Of a DNA stretch of 64,000 nucleotides, positions 46,781-55,232 are shown one piece after another. Numbering within the stretch: position 1 is the stretch's first letter; every line of letters begins with the position of its first letter. Source of the DNA: Deltaproteobacteria bacterium (GTDB lineage: Bacteria > Myxococcota_A > Polyangia > HGW-17); the NCBI GenBank assembly GCA_016937155.1, contig JAFGWM010000025.1, positions 1 to 64,000 on the forward strand, read 5' to 3'. The translations under genes were made by a program, and so were the position numbers. The notes under the pieces are model-generated. The model was not told where the DNA came from and ran no database searches. It saw only the letters and a program-made list of their open reading frames with translations.

Positions 46781-47519
46781 AACATTACCCTGAATTCATG
46801 TCCTGATTCTTCAGATCCCATTTTGTTTGCCACGTTAAAAAACTATTCTCCATTGTGCAGTTTTGTGCATTAAAAATCAGAAAATTAATTTAAAATACTG
46901 AAAAACCGGAATCTGATGGTAACTTTTCAGAAACAACAGATATTTTGAGCATATACTCTTTTATTTCTCCCTGTATCTGTTTAATATTTTTTTTAATTAT
47001 TTATTTGATGGTATTTAATATATTTTGACTTATTGATATTTTTACTGTTTCCTTAAAAGTTCATATGCTCATAACTTCAAACCTGTATACCTCGTATATT
47101 TGAGCTGCTTTTTTTAAATATATATTTAATCACTTATAAACTGAACTATTCATATAATAACTAATTTATACGTATTTTCAGAAACTTTTAGATTTCACAA
47201 TTGAAACCTCCTTAAATTTTTACGGGCATATGCATAAATTAAAAAAAATATTATGTAATCACCACCAACAGCGCTTTCTTGCTAAAATCGAAAAATTTTC
47301 AAAAAAATTTAAAATTCTTCTTTACTGGCTTATGCTCATTTCTATTGTCTTTATTTTATTCATAAAAACAAGTACATGTAAAACAGATCTGTTTGATTAC
47401 TGATTTTTTATTTTTTTCCATGAAAAACATATGGTTTTTATTTTATCCGTATTTTTAAATATTTATGAAATTACTTTCTACTTTCAGATTCTGTAATACA
47501 GACATATCTGATAATTTTA
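46781..47519. other. Long AT-rich intergenic region
   Basis: About 740 bases are very AT-rich. Apart from the 57-codon open frame near the right end (listed separately), I see no gene, RNA gene or clear repeat. Such a gap may hold the promoter of the Mrp/Nuo operon and its regulators, but I could not identify a reliable promoter. Confidence 0.55.
47230..47403 (+). CDS. Possible small membrane protein (57 aa)
   Basis: An open frame of 57 codons starts ATG at 47230 and ends TGA at 47401. The first 28 residues are Lys/His-rich and the middle (about residues 29-45, LLYWLMLISIVFILFI) is a clear membrane helix, a plausible small-protein design. The ribosome-binding site is weak (ACGGG) and codon use cannot be judged in such AT-rich DNA, so it may be chance. 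Confidence 0.3.
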   Translation: MHKLKKILCNHHQQRFLAKIEKFSKKFKILLYWLMLISIVFILFIKTSTCKTDLFDY

Positions 47520-47639
47520 TTGAATATTTTTTTCATTATATTGTTTGTAATTTTTATTTTCACGATTACGATAAACGCGATTTTGTATCAGGAGTATCCG
47601 TTTGAGGGATGCCCTATTCCTTTCAGGATAAGGAGTGAA

Positions 47640-48128
47640 ATGAAAAATCTATTTATTTTCAGCGTGTTGCTGTTTTCTGTGTGGGTTTTACTCAATGCCA
47701 GTATCGATAAAAGCATACTGATAGTTGGTGGTTTTTTATCAATTATACTTTCTCTGCTATTTTCTAAAAACAGAAGTATTTTCAGTAGCATAAAGATTTC
47801 TCCAAAAAGTTTTTTGTATTTTTTCCTCTACATTTTCGTACTGCTCATAGAAGTGATAAAAGCAAATTTTGATGTGGCTCGTAGAGTGATTATGCCCACA
47901 ATCCCAATCAATCCAGGAGTGGTGGAAGTTAAAACAAAACTGAAATCCCCCGTTGCGCGATTGATACTGGCCAACTCCATAACCCTCACTCCCGGCACAC
48001 TCACTGTGGATATAAAAGACGAAACATTACTTGTGCACTGGATTGACGTAAAATCCACGGATCTTGAGAAAACAACAAAATATATAGCAGCTTCATTCGA
48101 GAAATATCTGGAGGTTATTTATGGTTGA
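47640..48128 (+). CDS. mrpE: Mrp antiporter subunit E (MrpE/MnhE)
   Basis: The ATG at 47640 has AAGGAG 6 bases upstream and gives the usual 162 residues. The same frame is open from a TTG at 47520, but the extra part lacks family resemblance. Two or three membrane helices are followed by the MrpE cytoplasmic domain (MPTIPINPGVVEVKTKLKSP and NSITLTPGTLTVD). It is the first gene of the Mrp/Nuo operon and overlaps mrpF by 8 bases. Confidence 0.92.
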   Translation: MKNLFIFSVLLFSVWVLLNASIDKSILIVGGFLSIILSLLFSKNRSIFSSIKISPKSFLYFFLYIFVLLIEVIKANFDVARRVIMPTIPINPGVVEVKTKLKSPVARLILANSITLTPGTLTVDIKDETLLVHWIDVKSTDLEKTTKYIAASFEKYLEVIYG

Positions 48129-48381
48129 AACCATCATCAATATTTCAATGGGTCTGATAATACTGGCAGGATTGCTTGGAAGTGTTCGTTTCTTTATTGG
48201 GCCGTCCATATATGACCGAGTCATTGCTCTGGATGTTCTTACAATAATTTCCATTTCCCTTATTGCTTTACTTTCCCATGTGGCAGGCCGTGCGCTATTC
48301 CTTGATATTGCAATTGTTTACGGTTTGCTGAGCTTCATTGCTGTACTTGCTATCAGCCGCTACCTTGAAAGGGGGCTCTGA
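48121..48381 (+). CDS. mrpF: Mrp antiporter subunit F (MrpF/MnhF)
   Basis: The 86-residue protein has three membrane helices and the MrpF core GPSIYDRVIALDVL. It is a small integral subunit of the Na+/H+ antiporter. It shares one base with mrpG. Confidence 0.93.
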   Translation: MVETIINISMGLIILAGLLGSVRFFIGPSIYDRVIALDVLTIISISLIALLSHVAGRALFLDIAIVYGLLSFIAVLAISRYLERGL

Positions 48382-48701
48382 TGCATATTCTCCATATTTC
48401 CGGAGCAATCACACTGCTTGCCGGTTCCATTTTTCTTGTACTTGGTGCCCTTGGTGTAGTGCGCATGCCTGACCCTTTCAACCGCATACAGGCAGGAACC
48501 AAGGCAACAACACTTGGCACAATATTAGTAATGTCCGGTCTGGGGATGCTTCATCCCTCCTGGCTGCCCAAACTCTTTATACTGATTTTCTTTATTGTTA
48601 TCACAAATCCAATCAGTTCTCATGTACTGGCAAGAGTGATGCATAATCTTCAGGTTCCTCTCTGGAGCAAAAAAGATCAATTATCAGAAGAGGAGGAATA
48701 A
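48381..48701 (+). CDS. mrpG: Mrp antiporter subunit G (MrpG/MnhG)
   Basis: The 106-residue protein has three membrane helices and the MrpG sequence LGALGVVRMPDPFNRIQAGTKATTLG. It is required for antiporter assembly. It overlaps the next gene by one base. Confidence 0.93.
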   Translation: MHILHISGAITLLAGSIFLVLGALGVVRMPDPFNRIQAGTKATTLGTILVMSGLGMLHPSWLPKLFILIFFIVITNPISSHVLARVMHNLQVPLWSKKDQLSEEEE

Positions 48702-48946
48702 TGTTACCTGTATTATTGACTATTCTGGTGATTATCATGCTTTTAGGAGGCCTACTGGCAGTTGAGCATAAAAGTCTTCTCATTGGTGTTATTTCAGCAG
48801 GTCTTGTGAGCCTTACTGCTTCTATAATATATGTGATACTCGCTGCCCCAGATGTTGCAATGACAGAGGCAGCCATCGGTTCAGGACTATCAACGGTGAT
48901 GTTTCTTTATGTTTTAAGACGTATCAAGGGGGACTCCAATGCTTAA
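48701..48946 (+). CDS. DUF4040-type Mrp/MbhD subunit
   Basis: The 81-residue protein has two or three membrane helices and the DUF4040 signature DVAMTEAAIGSGLSTVMFL. It corresponds to the C-terminal part of MrpA and to MbhD of archaeal Mbh. It overlaps the next gene by 8 bases. Confidence 0.88.
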   Translation: MLPVLLTILVIIMLLGGLLAVEHKSLLIGVISAGLVSLTASIIYVILAAPDVAMTEAAIGSGLSTVMFLYVLRRIKGDSNA

Positions 48947-49640
48947 AAAATTATTTGCCCTGATACTGATAGGCGGGCTTGGTCTCATATTTTTTCAACT
49001 GTATAATCAGCGTTCCCGACGTGAAGGACTCACCAAAACCGCTTCATACTATACAGAGAAAGGTCCGGCAGAAACCAGAAGTGCAAATATTGTCACCTCC
49101 GTTGTTGTCACCTACCGTGGGCTGGACACCCTTGGTGAAGTCACCATTTTATTTGCAGCAGCGTCAATTATCGGTTTTTTCCTGAAACGAAGTGAAAAAG
49201 GCTCAAAAGATAAAACTATTCGAAATCAAAGCAGTGAGCTTCTTCAGACCGGTAGTATGCTTCTGGTACCACTTATTTTCCTTCTGGGTATCTATGTTTT
49301 TGTGAATGGACACCTTTCACCCGGAGGAGGATTTCAGGGCGGAGCAATCATTGCATCCGGTACAGTGCTTGCATTCCTTGCCAACCCTTCATTTGAAGGA
49401 GGACGTACTTTAATCCATATTCTGGAATCACTTTCGGGAATGTTCTATGTGGGAATTGGAGTGGCAGGAATCTTTCTCGCAGCAGGTTTTCTGGACAATC
49501 GCATTTTCCCCACAGGGAATGTCGGGAGTTTTATTTCCGCAGGAGCAATTCCGGTAATCTACAGCATTATAGGTCTCAAAGTGGGAGCTGAACTTTCAGC
49601 TATACTTTATTCCTTAAGAGATACAAAGGAGCAGCAGTAA
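48939..49640 (+). CDS. mrpB: MrpB/MnhB-type antiporter subunit (MbhE/F-like)
   Basis: The 233 residues join an MbhE-like N-terminal part (VTSVVVTYRGLDTLGEVTILFAAA) to the MnhB domain (SPGGGFQGGAIIASGTVLAF). It has about six membrane helices. In other operons these are two genes; here one polypeptide carries both. It overlaps the next gene by one base. Confidence 0.88.
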   Translation: MLKKLFALILIGGLGLIFFQLYNQRSRREGLTKTASYYTEKGPAETRSANIVTSVVVTYRGLDTLGEVTILFAAASIIGFFLKRSEKGSKDKTIRNQSSELLQTGSMLLVPLIFLLGIYVFVNGHLSPGGGFQGGAIIASGTVLAFLANPSFEGGRTLIHILESLSGMFYVGIGVAGIFLAAGFLDNRIFPTGNVGSFISAGAIPVIYSIIGLKVGAELSAILYSLRDTKEQQ

Positions 49641-49999
49641 TGATCCATATCGCTCTAGCAGGAGGTGCACTTCTCATTTTCATCGGGATCTGGGGAATGC
49701 TCACAAAAAAGAATATAATACGGATCATAATCGGATTTTCCCTTTTTGACACCGGGTTGCATGTTGTATTGGTGGGGCTGGGATATCTGAAAAACCGTAC
49801 AGCTCCGATTGTTGACGCTGATCTTCCGGCAAAAGCAGCATCTTCACAGTCTGTGGATCCGGTTCCTCAGGCTATTGTTCTGACGGCTATCGTTATAGGT
49901 CTGGCTGTCACATCGGTGCTACTGGTGTTCGCATTAAAGCTCTACCAGAGTAAAAACACCCTTGATATCAACAAACTCAGGGATAATACCAATGATTAA
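49640..49999 (+). CDS. mrpC: MrpC/NuoK-like subunit
   Basis: The 119-residue protein is the MnhC/NuoK-like subunit with three helices: NIIRIIIGFSLFDTGLHVVLVGLG, and DPVPQAIVLTAIVIGLAVTSVLLVFAL. It lies in the antiporter module and overlaps the next gene by 8 bases. Confidence 0.9.
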   Translation: MIHIALAGGALLIFIGIWGMLTKKNIIRIIIGFSLFDTGLHVVLVGLGYLKNRTAPIVDADLPAKAASSQSVDPVPQAIVLTAIVIGLAVTSVLLVFALKLYQSKNTLDINKLRDNTND

Positions 50000-52900
50000 C
50001 CCAATATATATTGTCGCTATAGGTCTGGGAACTGCTTTCTCTTTGGGACTCCTGCGAAAGCTGGGAAAAGAATTTTCGTTCTGGGTCACCATATTTGCTC
50101 TTGGTGCCATGGCCTTCATTTCAGGGCACTGGCTCAGTGCGTTTCTTTCTCATCAGATTACATCAACGGTTATTACCACTGCTGGAGGTAAAGCCCCATT
50201 TGTAATTGTTTTCAATATGGGAATGACTGAAGCACTTTTTTCATTCATGGTCACCATGGGTGCTGTTTTTTCAGGTTTTTACCTTCATGATCGCCTTATT
50301 GAGAGCGGGCCATCAGCTATGGCTGTACTTTTAGCCGGAACAATGGGCCTTAATGGAATAATCCTCACTGGGGATATTTTCAATCTGTTCGTATTCATGG
50401 AGATTTCAGCTATTGCCACCGCAGGCCTTGTATTACTCGTATCTGATTTTAAAGCATTGCAGGCAGGATTTAAATTCATGCTTGCATCTGGCATTATCTC
50501 CGGCCTTCTTTTGCTTGGTATTATTTTTCTGTATAATTCAACGGGAACACTTAATATCAGTGAGCTTCATTCGAAAGCCGGCGTAATCTTAAAGTCAGGG
50601 GGTGTTGCCACTTACCTGATAACCATAGCTCTACTTCTTGAATTAAAACCATTTCCCGCAAATGGCTGGGGAGTGGATCTCTACGAGGGCGCTCCATCCG
50701 GAGTTAGCGCATTCATTGCATCGTCATCCGCAACAGCCGCTTTTTTTGTGTTCCTTAAGGTTCTTCCCCTTGGCGGTGATATATCCCTCCGGATTGCTGC
50801 TGCTGCAGGTATTTCAACATTTGTTTTCTCAAACCTTATGGCGCTGTCATACAAAAACACCTCCAGACTTCTCGGATATTCTTCCATCGGCCAACTGGGG
50901 CTTTTAGTTGGCATAGCCGGTCTTTCAAAACATCTTGGTGATAAAACCCTGATGATTATTCTTACTCTTCTTGGAACACATTATCTGGCAAAAGCTGGAT
51001 TATTCTGGCTTTCCGGGATTGTCAAAAATCCAAACACTGATGAATGGCGCAGTTTGCGTAAATCCCCTGTGCTTTTTGCATTTTTCGGCGTCTTCATATT
51101 TGCTTTGCTTGGTTTTCCTCCATTTCCATCATTTTTTGGGAAATGGGAACTCATTATGGGTCTGGTTGCCACAAAAATGTACTGGTGGGCCGGTGCTATT
51201 CTTCTGGGAACTATGTTTGAGGGTATTTATCTGTTCCGGTGGTTCAGTCGGGCCCTTAAACTCCAGAACAATGATACAGCCACACCTGCCGTGACCATTT
51301 ACAGCATATTACCAGTTGTATTCTTTGGCTTTTTCCTGTTCTATGCAGGGTATTACACAAGCACATTCGTGCCAGCTCTGCGGGTCATGTGTCTGGCTCC
51401 TCTTTTGTTTATACTTTTACTTGGTCTTTTGGATTTTCTGCCGGCATTTCTTAAAAATATCATCTCTCTTGCAGGTGTAACTGCATATATCGTGTATCTG
51501 TGGCCACATATTCAGGGAAATACCTTTAAAATAGTATTTGCCGGAATATTTCTGGGAGGTGCAATTCTTGCGCTAATCGCAGGATTTTACAGACGTGGAA
51601 AACATATGGGCTTTTACCCAATGACAATGCTCATGTTTCTGGGTCTGGGAATCCTCGTGGATGCATCAAACCTTCTTGAGCTCTTCTATGGATGGGAACT
51701 TATGACCATAGGCAGCTATTTCCTGCTGATTCGCGGGGAACGCTCTCTTCCACACGGTCTCAGTTATCTTCTGTTCTCCCTTGGTGGTTCCCTTGCAATG
51801 CTTTTTGGATTTGCTCTTGCTCATGCCAGTTCGGGAAGTGTGGACCTCTCAGCTCTCAATCATATCCGGATAATGCCGGCTCTGGCTTATTCGCTGATGC
51901 TGGCGGGTTTCATGACAAAGACCGCTTCTTTGGGTCTTCATATATGGCTTCCCGGTGCCCATGGTGAGGCTGTAGCTGATATTCACTTCATGGCATCTGC
52001 AATTTTACTCAAGGCTGGTGTCTTTGGAATTATTCTGGTTCTCGGTGGAATGGGAAATACCCAGCCCTATGCACAAAAAATCCTTTTCGTTCTCGGCTGG
52101 ATAGGTGCACTGACAGCTCTCATCGGTAACATAGGAGCTGCATTTCAGGAAAGTGCCAAATATCTTCTTGCATGGTCATCCATAGGCCAGTTGGGATATA
52201 TTGTTTTCGGTCTTGCATCCATGACACATCTGGGATGGCTTGCAGCATACGGATATACAATAACTCATTTCCTTTACAAGGGTATTCTGTTCCTACTCAT
52301 CGGTGGAGTTGCATTCAGAGTGGGAACTGCCGATATGTATAAAATGGGTGGGTTGATAAAAAGAATGCCTTTCTCATTTTTTGCTGTTCTCATAGCAATT
52401 ATCACCCTAGCTGGGATACCCCCTCTGGTTGGGTTCACAGGTAAATGGCTAGTATACAACATGATTTTATCAAAACATCTGTTTTATCAGGGTGTGGTGA
52501 TTATTATTTCCGGAGTTATTGCGTTCCTGTATCTGTTCAGACTCATTCATGTAATTTTTCTGGGTCAACTCAAGGACAGAAACAGAAAGGTCAAAGAGGT
52601 TTATGTATGGCTTCTTATTCCTGCCTATCTCATGCTTACAGCCATTTTCGCACTTTCAATGTTCCCGGACATGATGCTGGCCAGACTTGGAAGAATGCTT
52701 ACACCTTCCTTCCCTGAAGGAGCTCTGGTCTGGGATGGTTTCACCGCAAGCAGCAGATACGGAACCTTTAATCTGCAGATTATAATGGCGGTCATCGGAG
52801 CAACCTTCGCAGCTGTCTTTTTATGGCTTGTTTTTGCCAATAGAAAAGCCCAGAAAGTAAAACAGTTCAACATTTTCTACTCCGGTGAAGCACCTTCAAG

Positions 52901-53129
52901 ACCGGAACTGACCCATTATGGATATAATTTCTTTGCTCACTACCGTAAGGCTGTGGGTTTCATGGCAACACCACTGGTCACCCGGTTCTGGGATCAACTT
53001 TCTCAGGGACTGCATGGTCTTTCATCTTACGGTCGCGCCATATACACAGGTAACGCCCAAAGCTATCTTTATCATATAGTTGCCTTTGTGGTTGTGGTTT
53101 ATCTGCTCTCCGCGGGAGGTATCTCATGA
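49992..53129 (+). CDS. Fused tandem antiporter-like subunits (MrpD/MbhH plus NuoL/HyfB-like)
   Basis: The protein is 1045 residues from the ATG at 49992, about twice the length of one NuoN/MrpD. The first half has the proton-conducting core TGDIFNLFVFMEISAIATAGLVLL and LELKPFPANGWGVDLYEGAPSGVSAF. The second half repeats it as LELFYGWELMTIGSYFLL and TKTASLGLHIWLPGAHGEAVADIHFMAS. Each has its key Glu in TM5 (ME and WE) and Lys in TM7. Archaeal Mbs/Mbx-type complexes code these as two genes, so the fusion is a distinct trait. It is followed by the NuoH-like gene with a 4-base overlap. Confidence 0.88.
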   Translation: MINPIYIVAIGLGTAFSLGLLRKLGKEFSFWVTIFALGAMAFISGHWLSAFLSHQITSTVITTAGGKAPFVIVFNMGMTEALFSFMVTMGAVFSGFYLHDRLIESGPSAMAVLLAGTMGLNGIILTGDIFNLFVFMEISAIATAGLVLLVSDFKALQAGFKFMLASGIISGLLLLGIIFLYNSTGTLNISELHSKAGVILKSGGVATYLITIALLLELKPFPANGWGVDLYEGAPSGVSAFIASSSATAAFFVFLKVLPLGGDISLRIAAAAGISTFVFSNLMALSYKNTSRLLGYSSIGQLGLLVGIAGLSKHLGDKTLMIILTLLGTHYLAKAGLFWLSGIVKNPNTDEWRSLRKSPVLFAFFGVFIFALLGFPPFPSFFGKWELIMGLVATKMYWWAGAILLGTMFEGIYLFRWFSRALKLQNNDTATPAVTIYSILPVVFFGFFLFYAGYYTSTFVPALRVMCLAPLLFILLLGLLDFLPAFLKNIISLAGVTAYIVYLWPHIQGNTFKIVFAGIFLGGAILALIAGFYRRGKHMGFYPMTMLMFLGLGILVDASNLLELFYGWELMTIGSYFLLIRGERSLPHGLSYLLFSLGGSLAMLFGFALAHASSGSVDLSALNHIRIMPALAYSLMLAGFMTKTASLGLHIWLPGAHGEAVADIHFMASAILLKAGVFGIILVLGGMGNTQPYAQKILFVLGWIGALTALIGNIGAAFQESAKYLLAWSSIGQLGYIVFGLASMTHLGWLAAYGYTITHFLYKGILFLLIGGVAFRVGTADMYKMGGLIKRMPFSFFAVLIAIITLAGIPPLVGFTGKWLVYNMILSKHLFYQGVVIIISGVIAFLYLFRLIHVIFLGQLKDRNRKVKEVYVWLLIPAYLMLTAIFALSMFPDMMLARLGRMLTPSFPEGALVWDGFTASSRYGTFNLQIIMAVIGATFAAVFLWLVFANRKAQKVKQFNIFYSGEAPSRPELTHYGYNFFAHYRKAVGFMATPLVTRFWDQLSQGLHGLSSYGRAIYTGNAQSYLYHIVAFVVVVYLLSAGGIS

Positions 53130-54031
53130 ACTTCGATCCCATGAAAATTCCCTGGTCACTTCTGGGGTTGGTCATCGTTTTTACAATCGGCATGTTTATC
53201 CGCGGGATTGTACCGAAAATAACTGCCCGTGCAGGCATGCGCATTGGAATACGCTTCTATCAGCCATGGATTGACCTGATAAAGCACTTCTCCATCCAGA
53301 CTTCAATCACTCATGGTGTTATGTTCTATCTGGGACCAGTTTTTCGTCTTACAGGCGGAGTATCCATGATTCTCTTCATGCCACTTATTTATGGCTCATG
53401 GTACTTTTCCAACTTCGCATTTGCCGGAGACATGGTGCTTTTTCTTTACATGATGTTTTTTGGAACATTGGGAATGGCTCTGGGAGCCGGAGAGAGTGGA
53501 CATCCATACAGTGCCATAGGTGTTTCACGTGGTCTTGCTCAGGTAACCGTAGCTGAAATTCCTCTGGTACTTGCTCTTTTATCAGTGGCAGCACAGCACA
53601 ATACCCTTTCCATCACCGAAATAGTTGCTGCCCAGCAGGGTGGAATATCACACTGGACAATGGTTACAAACCCTGTGGCCACTATGGCGGGAATGCTTGC
53701 ACTTTTAGGTTCCATGATGAATTCACCCTTCAATGTGGTTCTCGCTCCCCAGGAAATACCCGTGGGTCCTCCCACAGAATATCATGGTACTTTTCTTGGA
53801 ATCATGAACACCAACCGTTCAATATTTCCTGTGGCAAAAGTCGTGTTTTTTATGAATATATTTTTTGGAGGTGCCACAAACTGGGGCATCCTTATTCTGA
53901 AATCATTTATCATTTACATGTGGCCCGTGTTTGTGGGACTGGTTTTCCCGCGGTTCAGGGTAGATCAATCCATTCGCTGGTTTCTCAAGGTGCCGATGCT
54001 GCTGGGAATTTTAGCAGTAGCCCTGATTTAA
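53126..54031 (+). CDS. NuoH/MbhM-like membrane subunit
   Basis: The 301-residue protein has eight membrane helices. It shows RFYQPWIDLIKHFS (the N-terminal quinone/connection loop), GESGHPYSAIGVSRGLAQVTVAEIPLVLALL and the acidic SPFNVVLAPQEIPVGPPTEYHG. NuoH/HycD-type subunits join the peripheral arm to the ion pump. It overlaps the gene before it by 4 bases. Confidence 0.9.
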   Translation: MNFDPMKIPWSLLGLVIVFTIGMFIRGIVPKITARAGMRIGIRFYQPWIDLIKHFSIQTSITHGVMFYLGPVFRLTGGVSMILFMPLIYGSWYFSNFAFAGDMVLFLYMMFFGTLGMALGAGESGHPYSAIGVSRGLAQVTVAEIPLVLALLSVAAQHNTLSITEIVAAQQGGISHWTMVTNPVATMAGMLALLGSMMNSPFNVVLAPQEIPVGPPTEYHGTFLGIMNTNRSIFPVAKVVFFMNIFFGGATNWGILILKSFIIYMWPVFVGLVFPRFRVDQSIRWFLKVPMLLGILAVALI

Positions 54032-54047
54032 GAGAGTTGAGGTTTCA

Positions 54048-54689
54048 ATGACTGAAAAAAAATATCCACACCATAAAGTAACTGGCCCCGATGGTGCAGA
54101 GTTTGTTGTTACACCTATGGAGGATTACTACTGTCAGGAACGTCCTCAGGTACAAAAATCCTCAAATGCAGTTATAGAAAAATTTTATAACTGGGCAAGG
54201 GCCAACAGTCTATGGATCGTTGGTTTCGGAACAGGCTGCGGCGCCATTGAAATGAGACCCCTCAGAACCCCAAGATTTGATGCATACAGATATGGCGTCA
54301 ACTGGAGAGCAACTCCAAGACAGTCAAACCTGTTTATAATTTCCGGTTATCTGAGTGTAAAAACACTTAAACGGGTTATCAGGGTTTATGAACAGATGCA
54401 ATCTCCAAAGTATGTACTGGGTCTGGGTTCATGCACAATAAACGGGGGAATGTACTGGGACAGCTACAATACAATAAAGCGACTTGATCATTACATTCCT
54501 GTGGATGCCTATATCCCCGGTTGTATGCCCCGCCCTGAAGCTCTTCTTGATGGTTTTGAAGAACTGAAAAAAATCATCATTGCCGGAGAAGCCAACGGAG
54601 CAAACCTTTATGCGGAAAACTTTGACTGGTATAAGGCCAATCAGAAAAAAATTATTAAAAACTGGGATATGCCTGATTACAGCTGGTAG
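54048..54689 (+). CDS. NuoB/MbhJ-like iron-sulfur subunit
   Basis: The 213-residue protein matches NuoB/MbhJ: GAIEMRPLRTPRFDAYRYGV, ATPRQSNLFIISG, GSCTINGG and PGCMPRPEALLDG. Cys64, Cys129 and Cys159 fit three of the four N2 ligands. The usual Cys-Cys (NuoB) or CNGC (hydrogenase) region reads GC-G, so one ligand is replaced by Gly or supplied from elsewhere; Cys29 is a possible alternative. GAGG precedes the ATG. Confidence 0.88.
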   Translation: MTEKKYPHHKVTGPDGAEFVVTPMEDYYCQERPQVQKSSNAVIEKFYNWARANSLWIVGFGTGCGAIEMRPLRTPRFDAYRYGVNWRATPRQSNLFIISGYLSVKTLKRVIRVYEQMQSPKYVLGLGSCTINGGMYWDSYNTIKRLDHYIPVDAYIPGCMPRPEALLDGFEELKKIIIAGEANGANLYAENFDWYKANQKKIIKNWDMPDYSW

Positions 54690-54695
54690 CACAAC

Positions 54696-55232
54696 ATGAA
54701 AACATTACTCACAAATTTAAAAAAACGACACGACATAACAGCGAGTAAACTACAGAGAAACAATGAACTGTTTGTCACTGTTCCAAATAATCAGGCTGTT
54801 TCTCTGGTTACATATCTGCGTGATCATGAGGGCTTTTCGCATCTTGTTATCCTGAGTGCAGTGGACTGGCTTGAAGAAGAGGTTTTTCAACTTACCTACC
54901 TTCTGAACAATCCTGAACTAAAGCAGGATATTGGTGTACGCACTCTGGTTGACAGAAATGAGCCTGTGATGGAATCAATTCATCATTTATGGGAGCACAG
55001 TGCAACATATCAGAGAGAACTTTTTGAAATGTTCGGTATTTCCTTTCCAACAAGTCCCCGAATGGAAGAACCCTTCATCCTTGAGGGCTGGGATGGTCCA
55101 CCTCCGTACCGAAGGGATTTTGACACCCTTAAATATGCAGAGGAAACTTATTTCCCCCGTCCAGGACGTACCACAAATGATGTTGCAGCATACATGAAAG
55201 AAAAACTTTATCCGGAGGATGATAATGATTAA
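54696..55232 (+). CDS. NuoC/MbhK-like 30-kDa subunit
   Basis: The 178-residue protein has the NuoC C-terminal signature WEHSATYQRELFEMFGISF followed by PYRRDFDT. NuoC pairs with NuoD in the peripheral arm. It is separate from NuoD as in Mbh-type operons, and overlaps the next gene by 8 bases. Confidence 0.9.
   Translation: MKTLLTNLKKRHDITASKLQRNNELFVTVPNNQAVSLVTYLRDHEGFSHLVILSAVDWLEEEVFQLTYLLNNPELKQDIGVRTLVDRNEPVMESIHHLWEHSATYQRELFEMFGISFPTSPRMEEPFILEGWDGPPPYRRDFDTLKYAEETYFPRPGRTTNDVAAYMKEKLYPEDDND

Noticed and set aside
47520-47639. TTG-started extension of MrpE
   Set aside because: The extension has no family resemblance and no ribosome-binding site, while the ATG at 47640 has AAGGAG and gives the normal MrpE length.
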